Shown in pieces: positions 54,078-62,480 of a DNA stretch of 64,000 bases (position 1 is the stretch's first letter; each line of letters begins with the position of its first letter). The translations under genes were made by a program, and so were the position numbers. The notes beneath the pieces were generated by a model, which was not told the DNA's origin, ran no database searches, and saw nothing but the letters and a program-made list of their open reading frames with translations. Origin of the DNA: an uncultured Bacteroidales bacterium (lineage in GTDB: Bacteria > Bacteroidota > Bacteroidia > Bacteroidales > UBA932); assembly GCA_944326365.1 (NCBI GenBank), contig CALVDR010000009.1:18665-82664 (forward strand). Reading direction: 5' to 3'.

Positions 54078-54872
54078 ATGAAACAGTATCTTGATCTTCT
54101 GAGATATATCAGGGAGAACGGCACGATGAAGCATGACCGTACCGGGGTGGGTACGCAGAGTATTTTCGGCTATCAGATGCGCTTCGACCTGAGCCGTGGG
54201 TTTCCTCTGCTCACGACTAAGAAAGTGCATCTCAAATCCATTATATACGAACTCCTGTGGTTTATTTCGGGTGATACGAACATTAAATATCTGAAAGATC
54301 ACGGCGTATCCATCTGGGATGAATGGGCAGATGAAAACGGAGACCTCGGCCCGGTATACGGACATCAGTGGCGTAGCTGGCCGACTCCTGACGGAGGTAC
54401 CATAGACCAGCTTTCGAACGTGATAGAGACCCTGAAGCATAATCCTGATTCCCGTCGTATGATAGTGTCGGCGTGGAATGTGGCAGAGGTCGACAGGATG
54501 GCTCTTCCACCATGCCATACCATGTTCCAGTTCTATGTGGCTGAAGGCAGGCTTTCCTGCCAGCTTTACCAGCGCAGCGCCGATGTGTTTCTCGGAGTGC
54601 CTTTCAATATCGCATCATACGCTTTGCTGACCATGATGATAGCCCAGGTATGCGGATATGAGCCTGGTGAATTCATCCATACGACCGGCGATACCCATAT
54701 TTACAAGAATCATTTCGATCAGGTGGCTCTTCAGCTTTCACGCGAGCCGCGTCCTCTGCCTGTGATGAAGATAAATCCGGAGAAGAAGGATATTTTCTCG
54801 TTTGAATATGAGGATTTCGAATTGGAGGGGTATGAGCCGTGGCCTGCCATCAAAGCACCTGTCGCCGTATAG
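54078..54872 (+). CDS. thyA: Thymidylate synthase
   Basis: 264 residues from the ATG at 54078 (MKQYLDLL); the upstream in-frame ATG at 54060 is less likely. Complete Thy[35 protein letters not shown], catalytic Cys in [13 protein letters not shown], and [24 protein letters not shown] with HIYKNH. It makes dTMP and converts methylene-THF to DHF, which FolA recycles; folA is next, with a repeat element between them. Confidence 0.97.
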   Translation: MKQYLDLLRYIRENGTMKHDRTGVGTQSIFGYQMRFDLSRGFPLLTTKKVHLKSIIYELLWFISGDTNIKYLKDHGVSIWDEWADENGDLGPVYGHQWRSWPTPDGGTIDQLSNVIETLKHNPDSRRMIVSAWNVAEVDRMALPPCHTMFQFYVAEGRLSCQLYQRSADVFLGVPFNIASYALLTMMIAQVCGYEPGEFIHTTGDTHIYKNHFDQVALQLSREPRPLPVMKINPEKKDIFSFEYEDFELEGYEPWPAIKAPVAV

Positions 54873-54959
54873 CCGGTGCGTGATAACGGTCACATTGCGG
54901 CGTTGCCATCGGGATTCGGACTAAGTCATTTACGGGAGTAAACGGCCACATTTAATTAA

Positions 54960-55164
54960 CATGAGTTCGATGAAAAGAGCGTAGTGAATTTCAGAGAACT
55001 ACTTCTGTAGAGGATTCGTGGAACGAATCCGTAGGCAAGTTCTCCCCTACGAGAGGGGAGAATTTAAGAGGGGTGACATGTAAGAGGAAAGAGATTTCGA
55101 AGAAATCGTAACGTCAGTCCGACGAAGTCTCTGGTACTGAGTAGAATAATTCGTCGAACTGACG
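54960..55164 (-). repeat. Dispersed inverted-repeat element, copy 2, between thyA and folA
   Basis: A 205-bp copy of the element at 873-1078 in opposite orientation; its ends are CATGAGTTCGATG and CGTCGAACTGACG. TTAATTAA lies outside one end and TTAATTAT outside the other, so a 7-bp duplication is possible. The end is 6 bp before the folA ATG, so the element supplies most of the folA 5' flank. Confidence 0.85.
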
Positions 55165-55170
55165 TTAATT

Positions 55171-55740
55171 ATGAAAAAGTATATTATAGCCGCGGTGGCG
55201 GATAACGGGGCCATAGGCAGGGAGAATGCCTTGCTTTGGCACATTTCAGGGGACATGAAGTATTTTCGGCAGGTTACGACCGGGAGCCCAGTCATTATGG
55301 GCAGGAAGACCTTCGAGTCCATCGGCAGGCGTCTGCCGAAACGGCGGAATATCGTCATTTCGCGGTCTGTCGGAAGCATTGAGGGTGTGGAGATCGCACG
55401 TTCCCTGGAGGAGGCGTTCGCATTGGCCGGAGGCTGTGACGGAGGCCTGACATTGTCCGGAAACGGGACACAGACATTGGCCGTAGGCCGGAATGAAAGC
55501 CGTATATTGGACGGAAGTCCTGAAAAATGTTTCGTGATAGGAGGCGGCGAGATCTACCGGCAGGCGATGGCGGTGGCGGACGGACTGTATGTGACGGAGG
55601 TGCATTGCGAGGTGCCGGATGCGGACACTTTTTTCCCGGAGATTTCTTCTGAAGTCTGGAAGGAGGTGTCGCGGTCGGAACGTATGAAGGATGAGGAGTC
55701 AGGGCTGGAATATGAGTTCATGGTGTATGAGAGAATCTGA
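55171..55740 (+). CDS. folA: Dihydrofolate reductase with internal insertion
   Basis: 189 residues against about 160 in typical bacterial enzymes. Canonical parts: AVADNGAIGRENALLWHISGDMKYF (with the acidic catalytic residue), PVIMGRKTFESIGRRLPKRRNIVISR, and KCFVIGGGEIYRQAMAVADGLYVTEV. Between SLEEAFALAG and the FVIGGGEIY strand there are about 30 extra residues, rich in Gly and polar residues, encoded by three imperfect copies of CATTGGCCGgAGGC (55421, 55451, 55475). The core fold appears intact. The start codon directly follows the repeat element, so no ordinary upstream region exists; cotranscription with thyA is likely. Confidence 0.93.
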   Translation: MKKYIIAAVADNGAIGRENALLWHISGDMKYFRQVTTGSPVIMGRKTFESIGRRLPKRRNIVISRSVGSIEGVEIARSLEEAFALAGGCDGGLTLSGNGTQTLAVGRNESRILDGSPEKCFVIGGGEIYRQAMAVADGLYVTEVHCEVPDADTFFPEISSEVWKEVSRSERMKDEESGLEYEFMVYERI

Positions 55741-55759
55741 AATATAAAACGAATCAGAC

Positions 55760-57106
55760 ATGGAAAGGGAAAATTTCGGAAACCGTTTCGGGGTTCTGGT
55801 GGCTATGGCCGGTTCTGCCATAGGACTTGGGAATCTGTGGAGATTCCCTTATCTGGTAGGTTCTTATGGCGGGGCTGCGTTCATTTTCGTGTACATTTTC
55901 TGCGTGTTCCTGCTTTGCCTGCCGATTTTCATATCGGAGGTGACGGTGGGGCGCAGAAGCCATTCGAACGCATTCGGTGCCTTCAAGAAACTGGCTCCAG
56001 GGACGAAATGGAAGTGGCTCGGGGCAGTGTCTGTGGTGACTCCTGTCATCGTAGTGTCTTACTATAGCGTGGTAGGCGGATGGTCTGTGGAGTATTTCCT
56101 GAAGGCAGTGACTCTGGAGTTCACTACGGGGATGTCCCAGTCGGAGATGGGAATGATGTTCGGCAAGTTCATTTCATCCGTGTGGTCACCGCTGATAGGG
56201 CATACCATTTTCCTGCTGCTGACTGCTTTCATCGTCATTTCAGGGGTGAAGAGCGGAATAGAGAAGTTCGGAAAGATCATGATGCCGCTGCTGTTCGTGC
56301 TGATCATCGTCATCGCTGTCCGTGCTGCTACTCTGCCGGGAGCCGGAGAGGGACTGAAATATCTTTTCCAGCCTGATTTCTCGAAGATAGATGCGTCAGT
56401 GTGTGCAGCCGCTCTCGGACAGGCGTTTTTCTCCCTGTCGCTCGGGGTGGGCACCATACTGACTTACGGGTCATATGTGAAGAAGGATGAAAACATCATC
56501 GCTTCATCGACTTATACCGCTTCGGCGGACTTTATTTTCGCCCTGCTTGCGAGCTGTGCCATCATGCCTGCCGTTTTCGCTTTCGGCCTGAATCCGCAGG
56601 AGGGGCCGGGCCTGGTGTTCGAGACTCTGCCTTTTATTTTCTCGAATATGCCTCTGGGGTGGCTGGTGGCCATACTGTTTTTCCTGGCGTTGATAGTGGC
56701 TGCCCTGACTTCGTCCATATCGCTGTATGAGGTGGGGGTGGCTTATCTGGTAGAGGAGAAGAAGTATTCCCGTCGCGGTGCATCCATCCTTATTTTCGTC
56801 ATAGCATGGGTGCTGGGCTGTCTGTGCTCCCTGTCGTTCGGACCGCTTGCCGACCTGAAGATTTTCGGGCAGACCATATTCAATCTGTTCGACAAGGTGT
56901 CGGCGAACATCCTGATGCCTGTGGGAGGCCTGCTTCTGGTCATCTTCGTGGGCTGGGTGATGAAGAGGGCGGATGTGATAGACGAGATGACGAACGGAGG
57001 CCGGCTGAAGGGAAATCTGTGGATTTCAGGTTTCGTTTATTTTCTGATCCGCTACATCTGCCCGCTGGCTGTCGTTGCCGTATTTCTGTCGGCGCTGATA
57101 TTTTAG
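55760..57106 (+). CDS. Sodium-dependent transporter, NSS/SNF family
   Basis: 448 residues with about 11-12 membrane helices. The family hallmark NRFGVLVAMAGSAIGLGNLWRFPYLVGSYGGAAF (quoted as AGSAIGLGNLWRFPY) forms TM1, with the substrate- and sodium-binding unwound region; later LGQAFFSLSLGVGTILTYGSY (TM6) is typical. Bacterial members import amino acids with Na+; the substrate here cannot be told. 19 bp downstream of folA. Confidence 0.93.
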   Translation: MERENFGNRFGVLVAMAGSAIGLGNLWRFPYLVGSYGGAAFIFVYIFCVFLLCLPIFISEVTVGRRSHSNAFGAFKKLAPGTKWKWLGAVSVVTPVIVVSYYSVVGGWSVEYFLKAVTLEFTTGMSQSEMGMMFGKFISSVWSPLIGHTIFLLLTAFIVISGVKSGIEKFGKIMMPLLFVLIIVIAVRAATLPGAGEGLKYLFQPDFSKIDASVCAAALGQAFFSLSLGVGTILTYGSYVKKDENIIASSTYTASADFIFALLASCAIMPAVFAFGLNPQEGPGLVFETLPFIFSNMPLGWLVAILFFLALIVAALTSSISLYEVGVAYLVEEKKYSRRGASILIFVIAWVLGCLCSLSFGPLADLKIFGQTIFNLFDKVSANILMPVGGLLLVIFVGWVMKRADVIDEMTNGGRLKGNLWISGFVYFLIRYICPLAVVAVFLSALIF

Positions 57107-57174
57107 ACTTTTTCTGCCGATCATGATCATGCAGGAGCGGTTTGGTTTCCGGCCTGCAGGACGAAAACATCTAA

Positions 57175-57210
57175 TTCTTGCCGGTATCGGCAAGAAAATG
57201 CTTATCTTTA
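57175..57210 (+). promoter_or_regulatory. Promoter and operator-like palindrome of the first fic gene
   Basis: TTCTTGCCG-GTAT-CGGCAAGAA (57175-57196) is a perfect 9-bp inverted repeat. It ends 6 bp before TATCTTTA (57203-57210), a near-match to the -7 box, and so covers the -33 region. The Fic protein has a MerR-like DNA-binding head, so autoregulation is possible. Confidence 0.45.
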
Positions 57211-57229
57211 CGGAAAATCTGATGATTTT

Positions 57230-58129
57230 ATGCCGGAAACAAAAGAATTTGTCTCAGTACGTGAATATGCGGAAGCTCATGGGATTTCCGAACGTACAGT
57301 CCGAAATTATTGCGCTCTTGGCAAGATACCCGGAGTGTATTTGACGGGCAAGACATGGAATATCCCTGCGGATGCCTCCATTCCATCGCGCAAGAATGCG
57401 AAGCAACGGATTTCTCCGCTTTTATATGCATTGCGCGAGCAGAAAGAAAGAAAAATAAAGGGCGGGATATATCATCGGACTCAGGTTGACCTGACATATA
57501 ATTCGAATCATATCGAGGGCAGTCGTCTGACCAGGGAGCAGACACGCTATATTTTCGAGACGAATATGATAGGGATAACGGATGCGGCGGTCAATGTCGA
57601 TGATATTATCGAAACCACGAATCATTTCAGGTGTATAGATTTTATTATAGACCATGCATGTGAACCATTATCTGAAAGTATGATAAAGCAGCTGCACAGG
57701 CTGCTCAAATCAGGCACGTCAGATGCCTCCAGATCATGGTTTGCAGTGGGGGATTACAAGCGGTTGCCCAATGAAGTAGGAGGAATCGAAACTGTCAGAC
57801 CGCATAAGACAGGTGCAGCAGTCAGGGCTTTGCTTAAGGAATACAAGGCCAGACAGGCAGTGACTTTTGAAGATATTCTGGACTTTCACCAACGGTTTGA
57901 GGCTATTCATCCGTTCCAGGACGGGAACGGACGTGTCGGAAGACTTATAATGTTCAAGGAATGTCTTAAGAACCGCATGGTGCCGTTCATAATTACTGAC
58001 GACTTGAAGATGTTCTATTACCGTGGTTTGCGTGAATGGAAATATACTCCAGGCTATCTGACGGATACATGTCTTACAGCTCAGGACAGCTATAAGGCAT
58101 TATTGGACTATTTCAGGATACAATATTGA
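57230..58129 (+). CDS. Fic family protein with N-terminal MerR-like helix-turn-helix
   Basis: 299 residues. Residues about 8-50 (VSVREYAEAHGISERTVRNYCALGKIPGVYLTGKTWNIP, quoted in part as HGISERTVRNYCALG) are a MerR/excisionase-type DNA-binding domain. SNHIEG at about 92-97 fits the inhibitory motif (S/T)xxxE(G/N). The Fic core has HPFQDGNGRVGR near residue 226, with catalytic His and all phosphate-binding residues present, so AMP-transfer is plausible and is held down by the inhibitory helix. Targets unknown. Codon use looks A/T-richer than neighbours. Confidence 0.88.
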   Translation: MPETKEFVSVREYAEAHGISERTVRNYCALGKIPGVYLTGKTWNIPADASIPSRKNAKQRISPLLYALREQKERKIKGGIYHRTQVDLTYNSNHIEGSRLTREQTRYIFETNMIGITDAAVNVDDIIETTNHFRCIDFIIDHACEPLSESMIKQLHRLLKSGTSDASRSWFAVGDYKRLPNEVGGIETVRPHKTGAAVRALLKEYKARQAVTFEDILDFHQRFEAIHPFQDGNGRVGRLIMFKECLKNRMVPFIITDDLKMFYYRGLREWKYTPGYLTDTCLTAQDSYKALLDYFRIQY

Positions 58130-58150
58130 ATAATATTTCCAGTTTCATGC

Positions 58151-58172
58151 CGTTCTTTTCATCGAACTCACG
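58151..58172 (+). repeat. End fragment of the dispersed inverted-repeat element
   Basis: 22 bp identical to the right end of copy 1 (CGTTCTTTTCATCGAACTCACG split here for length as CATCGAACTCACG at the end), followed by TTAATTTA as in the other AT-rich borders. The rest of the element is absent. It lies between fic and the phosphatase gene. Confidence 0.6.
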
Positions 58173-58177
58173 TTAAT

Positions 58178-58669
58178 TTATGCGCCGGCCTGCAGGACGA
58201 TGCTGTCATAGAGGTTCCGGCAGGCGTCTTCGAGGAGGTCGAGTACCAGTTCGAATCCGTCCGCTCCCATATAGTACGGGTCAGGCACATAGTCAAGGGA
58301 CTGTCCGCTGAAATATGCGGACATTTTCCTTATCTTCCTGGATGCCTCCACTGACGGGGCCATGTGCATGAGGTCTGTGAAGTTCGAGTCGTCCATCGCT
58401 ATGATGAGGTCGAAGTCGAAGAAGTCGCCCATCTCCACAGGCCTGGCCCGGTGTGTGAGTTCATATCCTCTGCTTGCCGCAGCCCTGCGCATTCTCCTGT
58501 CAGGCAGGTCGCCTCTGTGTCCGGAATATGTACCTGCGGAGTCTATGACGAAGTCATCGCCGGCATCGTTTCTTTCCACTATGGTCCTGAATATCCCTTC
58601 CGCCGCCGGAGAGCGGCAAATGTTTCCCAAACAGACGAAGAGTATCTTGTGTTTTTTGCTGGTATTCAT
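58178..58669 (-). CDS. Low-molecular-weight protein-tyrosine phosphatase
   Basis: 163 residues. The P-loop VCLGNICRSPAAEG (CX5R, Cys near residue 13) and the acid loop DPYYMG near the C-terminus are intact. It removes phosphate from tyrosine or other phosphoproteins. Its stop codon overlaps the AT-rich border of the repeat fragment; it converges with the upstream fic gene and is followed in gene order by another fic gene on the same strand. Confidence 0.93.
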   Translation of the reverse strand: MNTSKKHKILFVCLGNICRSPAAEGIFRTIVERNDAGDDFVIDSAGTYSGHRGDLPDRRMRRAAASRGYELTHRARPVEMGDFFDFDLIIAMDDSNFTDLMHMAPSVEASRKIRKMSAYFSGQSLDYVPDPYYMGADGFELVLDLLEDACRNLYDSIVLQAGA

Positions 58670-58706
58670 ATAGTTGCTTATTGAAATCGAAAGCTGTTGA
58701 TCTTGA

Positions 58707-59780
58707 TTATTGTGTTATGAAGACTCTCCAATTACCTTCCTTTTCCCCGCGTTCCACGTATTTATTTGAAATCAGTTTGTCCAAGAGCTTCTGTATGGCT
58801 GTCACACTGATTCCTGTCACATCTTTCATGTCTGCGAGCGTCAATGTCGGCTGTGTCCTCATGGCATTCAGTATCCTGGTGTAGTTGGGCGTCCGGAAAA
58901 CAATCCGCTCACCGTCGTACCACCAGACATTGTCATTTTTTTCGCTTAGAAACAGTACGTCATTGTACACTTCTGTAGCTACCAGATCATTGAAGTATTT
59001 CAGAAAAGGACGTATGTCGCGGATGCCGGCATTTGCACCGTCCGCCGGTACAGGACCGACTTCAAGGTCTGTCTGATGCAAGGCTTCCAGATATTCGTTC
59101 TTTCTACGGCTGCGGACTACAATCATCGGATAGCCATGGCGTGTCAGGATATAGTTCACCATCAGCCTTGCAATGCGGCCGTTGCCGTCCTCGAATGGAT
59201 GGATACGGATATAGCGGTAATGAAAAAGTGCTGCAAGCTCTACCGGAGAAAGTCTGCCTTCCTGTTCAACTGTATTATACCAGTCTACCAGATCTCCCAT
59301 CATGCCCGGAGTTTCCTCCGGAGATGCGTATTCAAATCTGTCGCCATATCGCGTGATGACACTGTTCGGGCGTGTCTTGTACTGCCCTGCATGAATCACG
59401 TAACTTGTCTGCATACCTCCAGGTAAATTATGGTATATTGTATAATTTTCTCTCAGTATGGTTTTATGCAGTGTCCGGATAAAATTCTGTGTCAGCGGTA
59501 TTCCTTTCAAGGAAGCTTCTTCCTCCATCATCCGCAGTCCGACATTGCTTGCCGTCATTTCCTGTACGTCACGCACATCCGCCTCTCCGATTACCTTGCC
59601 GAAAAGCAGCAGTATTTCCGTCTGGCCGTAAGTCAATGTATTGCCTTCAATATGGTTACTGTTGAAATTGAAATCCACAGTGAAACGTCTGCTCAGCCTT
59701 TCCCTGTCTTTGGCAGACAGAGGTTGCAAGGCCTGCCATGCGGCCAACGCTTTTTTTATATTAAGGTATTTCATGAGCAT
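58707..59780 (-). CDS. Fic family protein with C-terminal winged helix
   Basis: 357 residues; the ATG at 59774 is an alternative start. SNHIEG at 42-47 is the N-terminal inhibitory motif, HPFEDGNGRIAR near residue 195 is the Fic catalytic motif, and the last 60 residues form a winged helix (MRTQPTLTLADMKDVTGISVTAIQKLLDKL). AMP-transfer regulated by the inhibitory helix and DNA binding are both expected. Unrelated in layout to the first Fic protein, where the DNA-binding part is at the N-terminus. The phosphatase gene is 37 bp downstream and may be cotranscribed. Confidence 0.9.
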   Translation of the reverse strand: MLMKYLNIKKALAAWQALQPLSAKDRERLSRRFTVDFNFNSNHIEGNTLTYGQTEILLLFGKVIGEADVRDVQEMTASNVGLRMMEEEASLKGIPLTQNFIRTLHKTILRENYTIYHNLPGGMQTSYVIHAGQYKTRPNSVITRYGDRFEYASPEETPGMMGDLVDWYNTVEQEGRLSPVELAALFHYRYIRIHPFEDGNGRIARLMVNYILTRHGYPMIVVRSRRKNEYLEALHQTDLEVGPVPADGANAGIRDIRPFLKYFNDLVATEVYNDVLFLSEKNDNVWWYDGERIVFRTPNYTRILNAMRTQPTLTLADMKDVTGISVTAIQKLLDKLISNKYVERGEKEGNWRVFITQ

Positions 59781-59809
59781 TTACGGGTGTTTGTCCGGTC
59801 ATTATCGGT

Positions 59810-59817
59810 CAAATATA
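59810..59817 (-). promoter_or_regulatory. Promoter -7 box for the second fic gene
   Basis: Minus-strand TATATTTG matches TAnnTTTG, 30-36 bp before the possible starts, just after the terminator of the YfhO gene. Confidence 0.45.
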
Positions 59818-59827
59818 GAAAAATTTC

Positions 59828-59861
59828 GCCAAAAAGGTTATACTGTTACAACCTTTTTGGC
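59828..59861 (-). terminator. Terminator of the glycosyltransferase-YfhO operon
   Basis: GCCAAAAAGGTT and AACCTTTTTGGC form a perfect 12-bp stem with a 10-nt loop, followed in the minus direction by GAAATTTTTC. It starts 3 bp after the YfhO stop. Confidence 0.8.
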
Positions 59862-59863
59862 CG

Positions 59864-62428
59864 CTATTCCTTCCGGCGGACAGCAACGAGACCTGCACCG
59901 GAAAGAACCAGCAGCAGATACAATGCTATGGAGGACGCCCTGGAGATGGCGGCACCTGTCCTGTAGGACTGAGGTTCGAACCGCATCACGATTTCATGCT
60001 CTCCGGCAGGGATGAATGCTCCGCGCAGAATCCAGTCGGCCCTGAAAAGTTCTGCAGGCTTTCCGTCTATGGTGAGATTCCACCCTTTCGGGTAATATAT
60101 TTCGCTGAATATCACCGCTTGTTCCGAGTGCAGACGGCTGCGGTATTTCAGCTCGTTCGGTTCGTATGAAGTCATCCATACTGAATCTGCCGGCGCTATG
60201 TCATACTGCGCCAGCCTGCCGAGTGAATCCAGGCGTTCCCGTGCCCATTCGAAATCATCTCCTATCACGGCCTCGCTGCGAAGGTCGGCTGAATCCAGAA
60301 GCGCTATTTCTTCATCCGGAGAAGATGCGTGTAAAGCCGAACCAACTATCCAGCAGTTACCGAAAGCCTGATGATTTTCTATAGGCGGATATTCCCCTCC
60401 GATGATGATGTATTTGTCGTTCAGCATTGAAAGCACAGGAATCTCCGGCAGTCCGGCTTCTACATCCTGGACCGTTGCGGAAGAGTTTATAGTGCGGATG
60501 ATGCTGTTTATCTCTCCCGACAGATGATGTTCTATCAGATCCTGATATCTCTGAAGCTTCGCAGGGCTATAGCCTCCGATCGACTTGTGCCAGTAGCTGG
60601 CGTGTGAATCGTTGAACGTGTTCACGCTCAGATCCAGCACCCTGTAGTCTGGAGAAGGGTCTTCCAGTATCATTTCATCTGCAGGACGTGCGGTGAACTG
60701 TGACGAGAAGTCCCTGCGGCTTACGAAATGGTCGCTGTTCAGATATCTCTTGTCCACACCCCAGAGATCCAGCAGTACGAGGGCGGCCATGGCGAGTCCG
60801 GCTATGGTGAAGGATTTGCCCTGTGAGGAGTTCCCGTCAGCACTCCTGAGATTCCAGCATATAAGGGCGAAAGCCAGGGTCACGAACACCAGGCTCCTGC
60901 AAGCATCTTTCACCAGCATGGCCTTTCTGTCAGCCTGCAGTGCATCTGCCAGAATATCCTGCATTCCCGCATCGGAAGCCCCTGAAAACGAACCTGCCAG
61001 AGACGGGAAGATGGCGAAAAGCAGACAGAATCCGCCCGTGATGCCGTATGCAGCCAGAGCCGCCTTACGTACACTGCGTGATCCTTTTTCCGTCTTCCAT
61101 ATCCTGTCGAGCGCCATGAATCCGAGCAGAGGTACAGTCACCTGGAGGATGACCAGAGCCATGGAGACTGTCCTGAATTTGTTGTACAGCGGCACGGCAT
61201 CGAACCAGAGTTTCGTGAACCACATGAAATGGCTGCCCCATGCCAGCAGGATAGCCAGAACAGTACAGATCGCGAGCCACCATTTGTCACGTCCCTTCAC
61301 TACGAAAAGCCCGAGGATGAACAGGAATACGGATATGGCTCCCATGTACATCGGCCCTGCTGTGAAAGGTTGCGGACCCCAGTACAGCGGCAGATATTTC
61401 ATGGTTTCATCTACATCCGGCTGCTGTGCGCGTACGAGAAGGTCGCGGACCTCAGAATTCCTGAGTTTCGGGTCTCCGGAGGATGAGCCTCCGTTGAAGT
61501 TGGGAATCAGCAGGTTGGGAGTTTCCGAGATGCCGTATGACCATGCCGTGGCGTAATCCAGATCCAGCCCTTCGTTCTCTTCTCCATCAGCCTGACCGAG
61601 TTCCGAACCGCCGCGCATGGAATATTCCGCGTATTCGTAAGTCGGCAGCAGTTTGTTCATATTTGTCGCTATTCCGAGCCCTCCGATGACCAGAAGCAAC
61701 GCCGATGCCGTGAAAAATCCGGCCAGAGCCTTTTTTCTGTCCGTTCCGGACAATATTTTCACAAACACGGCTATCACGTACACCAGAATGACTATCGCCA
61801 GATAATACGAAATCTGAGGATGGTTCGCCTTGATCTGGAAACTGAGGGCGAAGGCGAACAATACCGCTCCGAGGCATGTCTGTAAAAGCCTTTTCCTGGT
61901 CTTTTCGGACAATGCCAGTGCGGACCTGTAGGTATAGACCATCGCTGCGAGCACCCACGGCATATAGGCTATGGCCTGCATCTTTGTATTGTGTCCGACC
62001 TGGATGATCTGCATGTTGTAGGAACAGAAAGCTATCGCTATCGCCCCGCCTATTGCGAGCAGAGGCCTGATGCCGAAAGCGAGCATCAGAAGAAAGCCTC
62101 CGAGAAGACAGATGAAGATATAGGTCGCAGGTCTGGCTCCTGTGAGCAGGAAATCGTACAGCCAGGCTGTCCAGTCTCCTTTGAATATGCCGTACATGGA
62201 GATGGTCGGCATGCCTCCGAACATCGAATTCGTCCAGAAAGACGGGTCTTCAGGATGGTCCTCGTTGTATGTGATCACCTCGTTCGTCATGCCTGTCCAG
62301 CCTGAAATGTCTGACTGGTTCACTATCTTCCCTCCCAGCACTTCCGGGACGAATGCGTATGAAATCACTATGAACAGCAGGATGATTCCCGCTCCGTACA
62401 AAATGTTTTTCACCAAAGTATTTTTCAT
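59864..62428 (-). CDS. YfhO-family membrane protein
   Basis: 854 residues. About a dozen or more membrane helices occupy residues 1-560 (for example GIILLFIVISYAFVPEVLGG, ATYIFICLLGGFLLMLAFGI, LLQTCLGAVLFAFALSFQI), with the periplasmic loop phrase WSYGISETPNLLIPNFNGGSS. Residues about 600-820 form a large exported domain, and a last helix (ALYLLLVLSGAGLVAVRR) ends the protein. The layout is that of GT-C-like glycosyltransferases. YfhO proteins of Gram-positives glycosylate lipoteichoic acid; here a role in surface glycan or glycoprotein modification is an inference. Confidence 0.82.
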   Translation of the reverse strand: MKNTLVKNILYGAGIILLFIVISYAFVPEVLGGKIVNQSDISGWTGMTNEVITYNEDHPEDPSFWTNSMFGGMPTISMYGIFKGDWTAWLYDFLLTGARPATYIFICLLGGFLLMLAFGIRPLLAIGGAIAIAFCSYNMQIIQVGHNTKMQAIAYMPWVLAAMVYTYRSALALSEKTRKRLLQTCLGAVLFAFALSFQIKANHPQISYYLAIVILVYVIAVFVKILSGTDRKKALAGFFTASALLLVIGGLGIATNMNKLLPTYEYAEYSMRGGSELGQADGEENEGLDLDYATAWSYGISETPNLLIPNFNGGSSSGDPKLRNSEVRDLLVRAQQPDVDETMKYLPLYWGPQPFTAGPMYMGAISVFLFILGLFVVKGRDKWWLAICTVLAILLAWGSHFMWFTKLWFDAVPLYNKFRTVSMALVILQVTVPLLGFMALDRIWKTEKGSRSVRKAALAAYGITGGFCLLFAIFPSLAGSFSGASDAGMQDILADALQADRKAMLVKDACRSLVFVTLAFALICWNLRSADGNSSQGKSFTIAGLAMAALVLLDLWGVDKRYLNSDHFVSRRDFSSQFTARPADEMILEDPSPDYRVLDLSVNTFNDSHASYWHKSIGGYSPAKLQRYQDLIEHHLSGEINSIIRTINSSATVQDVEAGLPEIPVLSMLNDKYIIIGGEYPPIENHQAFGNCWIVGSALHASSPDEEIALLDSADLRSEAVIGDDFEWARERLDSLGRLAQYDIAPADSVWMTSYEPNELKYRSRLHSEQAVIFSEIYYPKGWNLTIDGKPAELFRADWILRGAFIPAGEHEIVMRFEPQSYRTGAAISRASSIALYLLLVLSGAGLVAVRRKE

Positions 62429-62480
62429 ATATTCTTTGTCTTACTCTTGTCAGATTCTCTGTACACGGCTGTATTTACGA

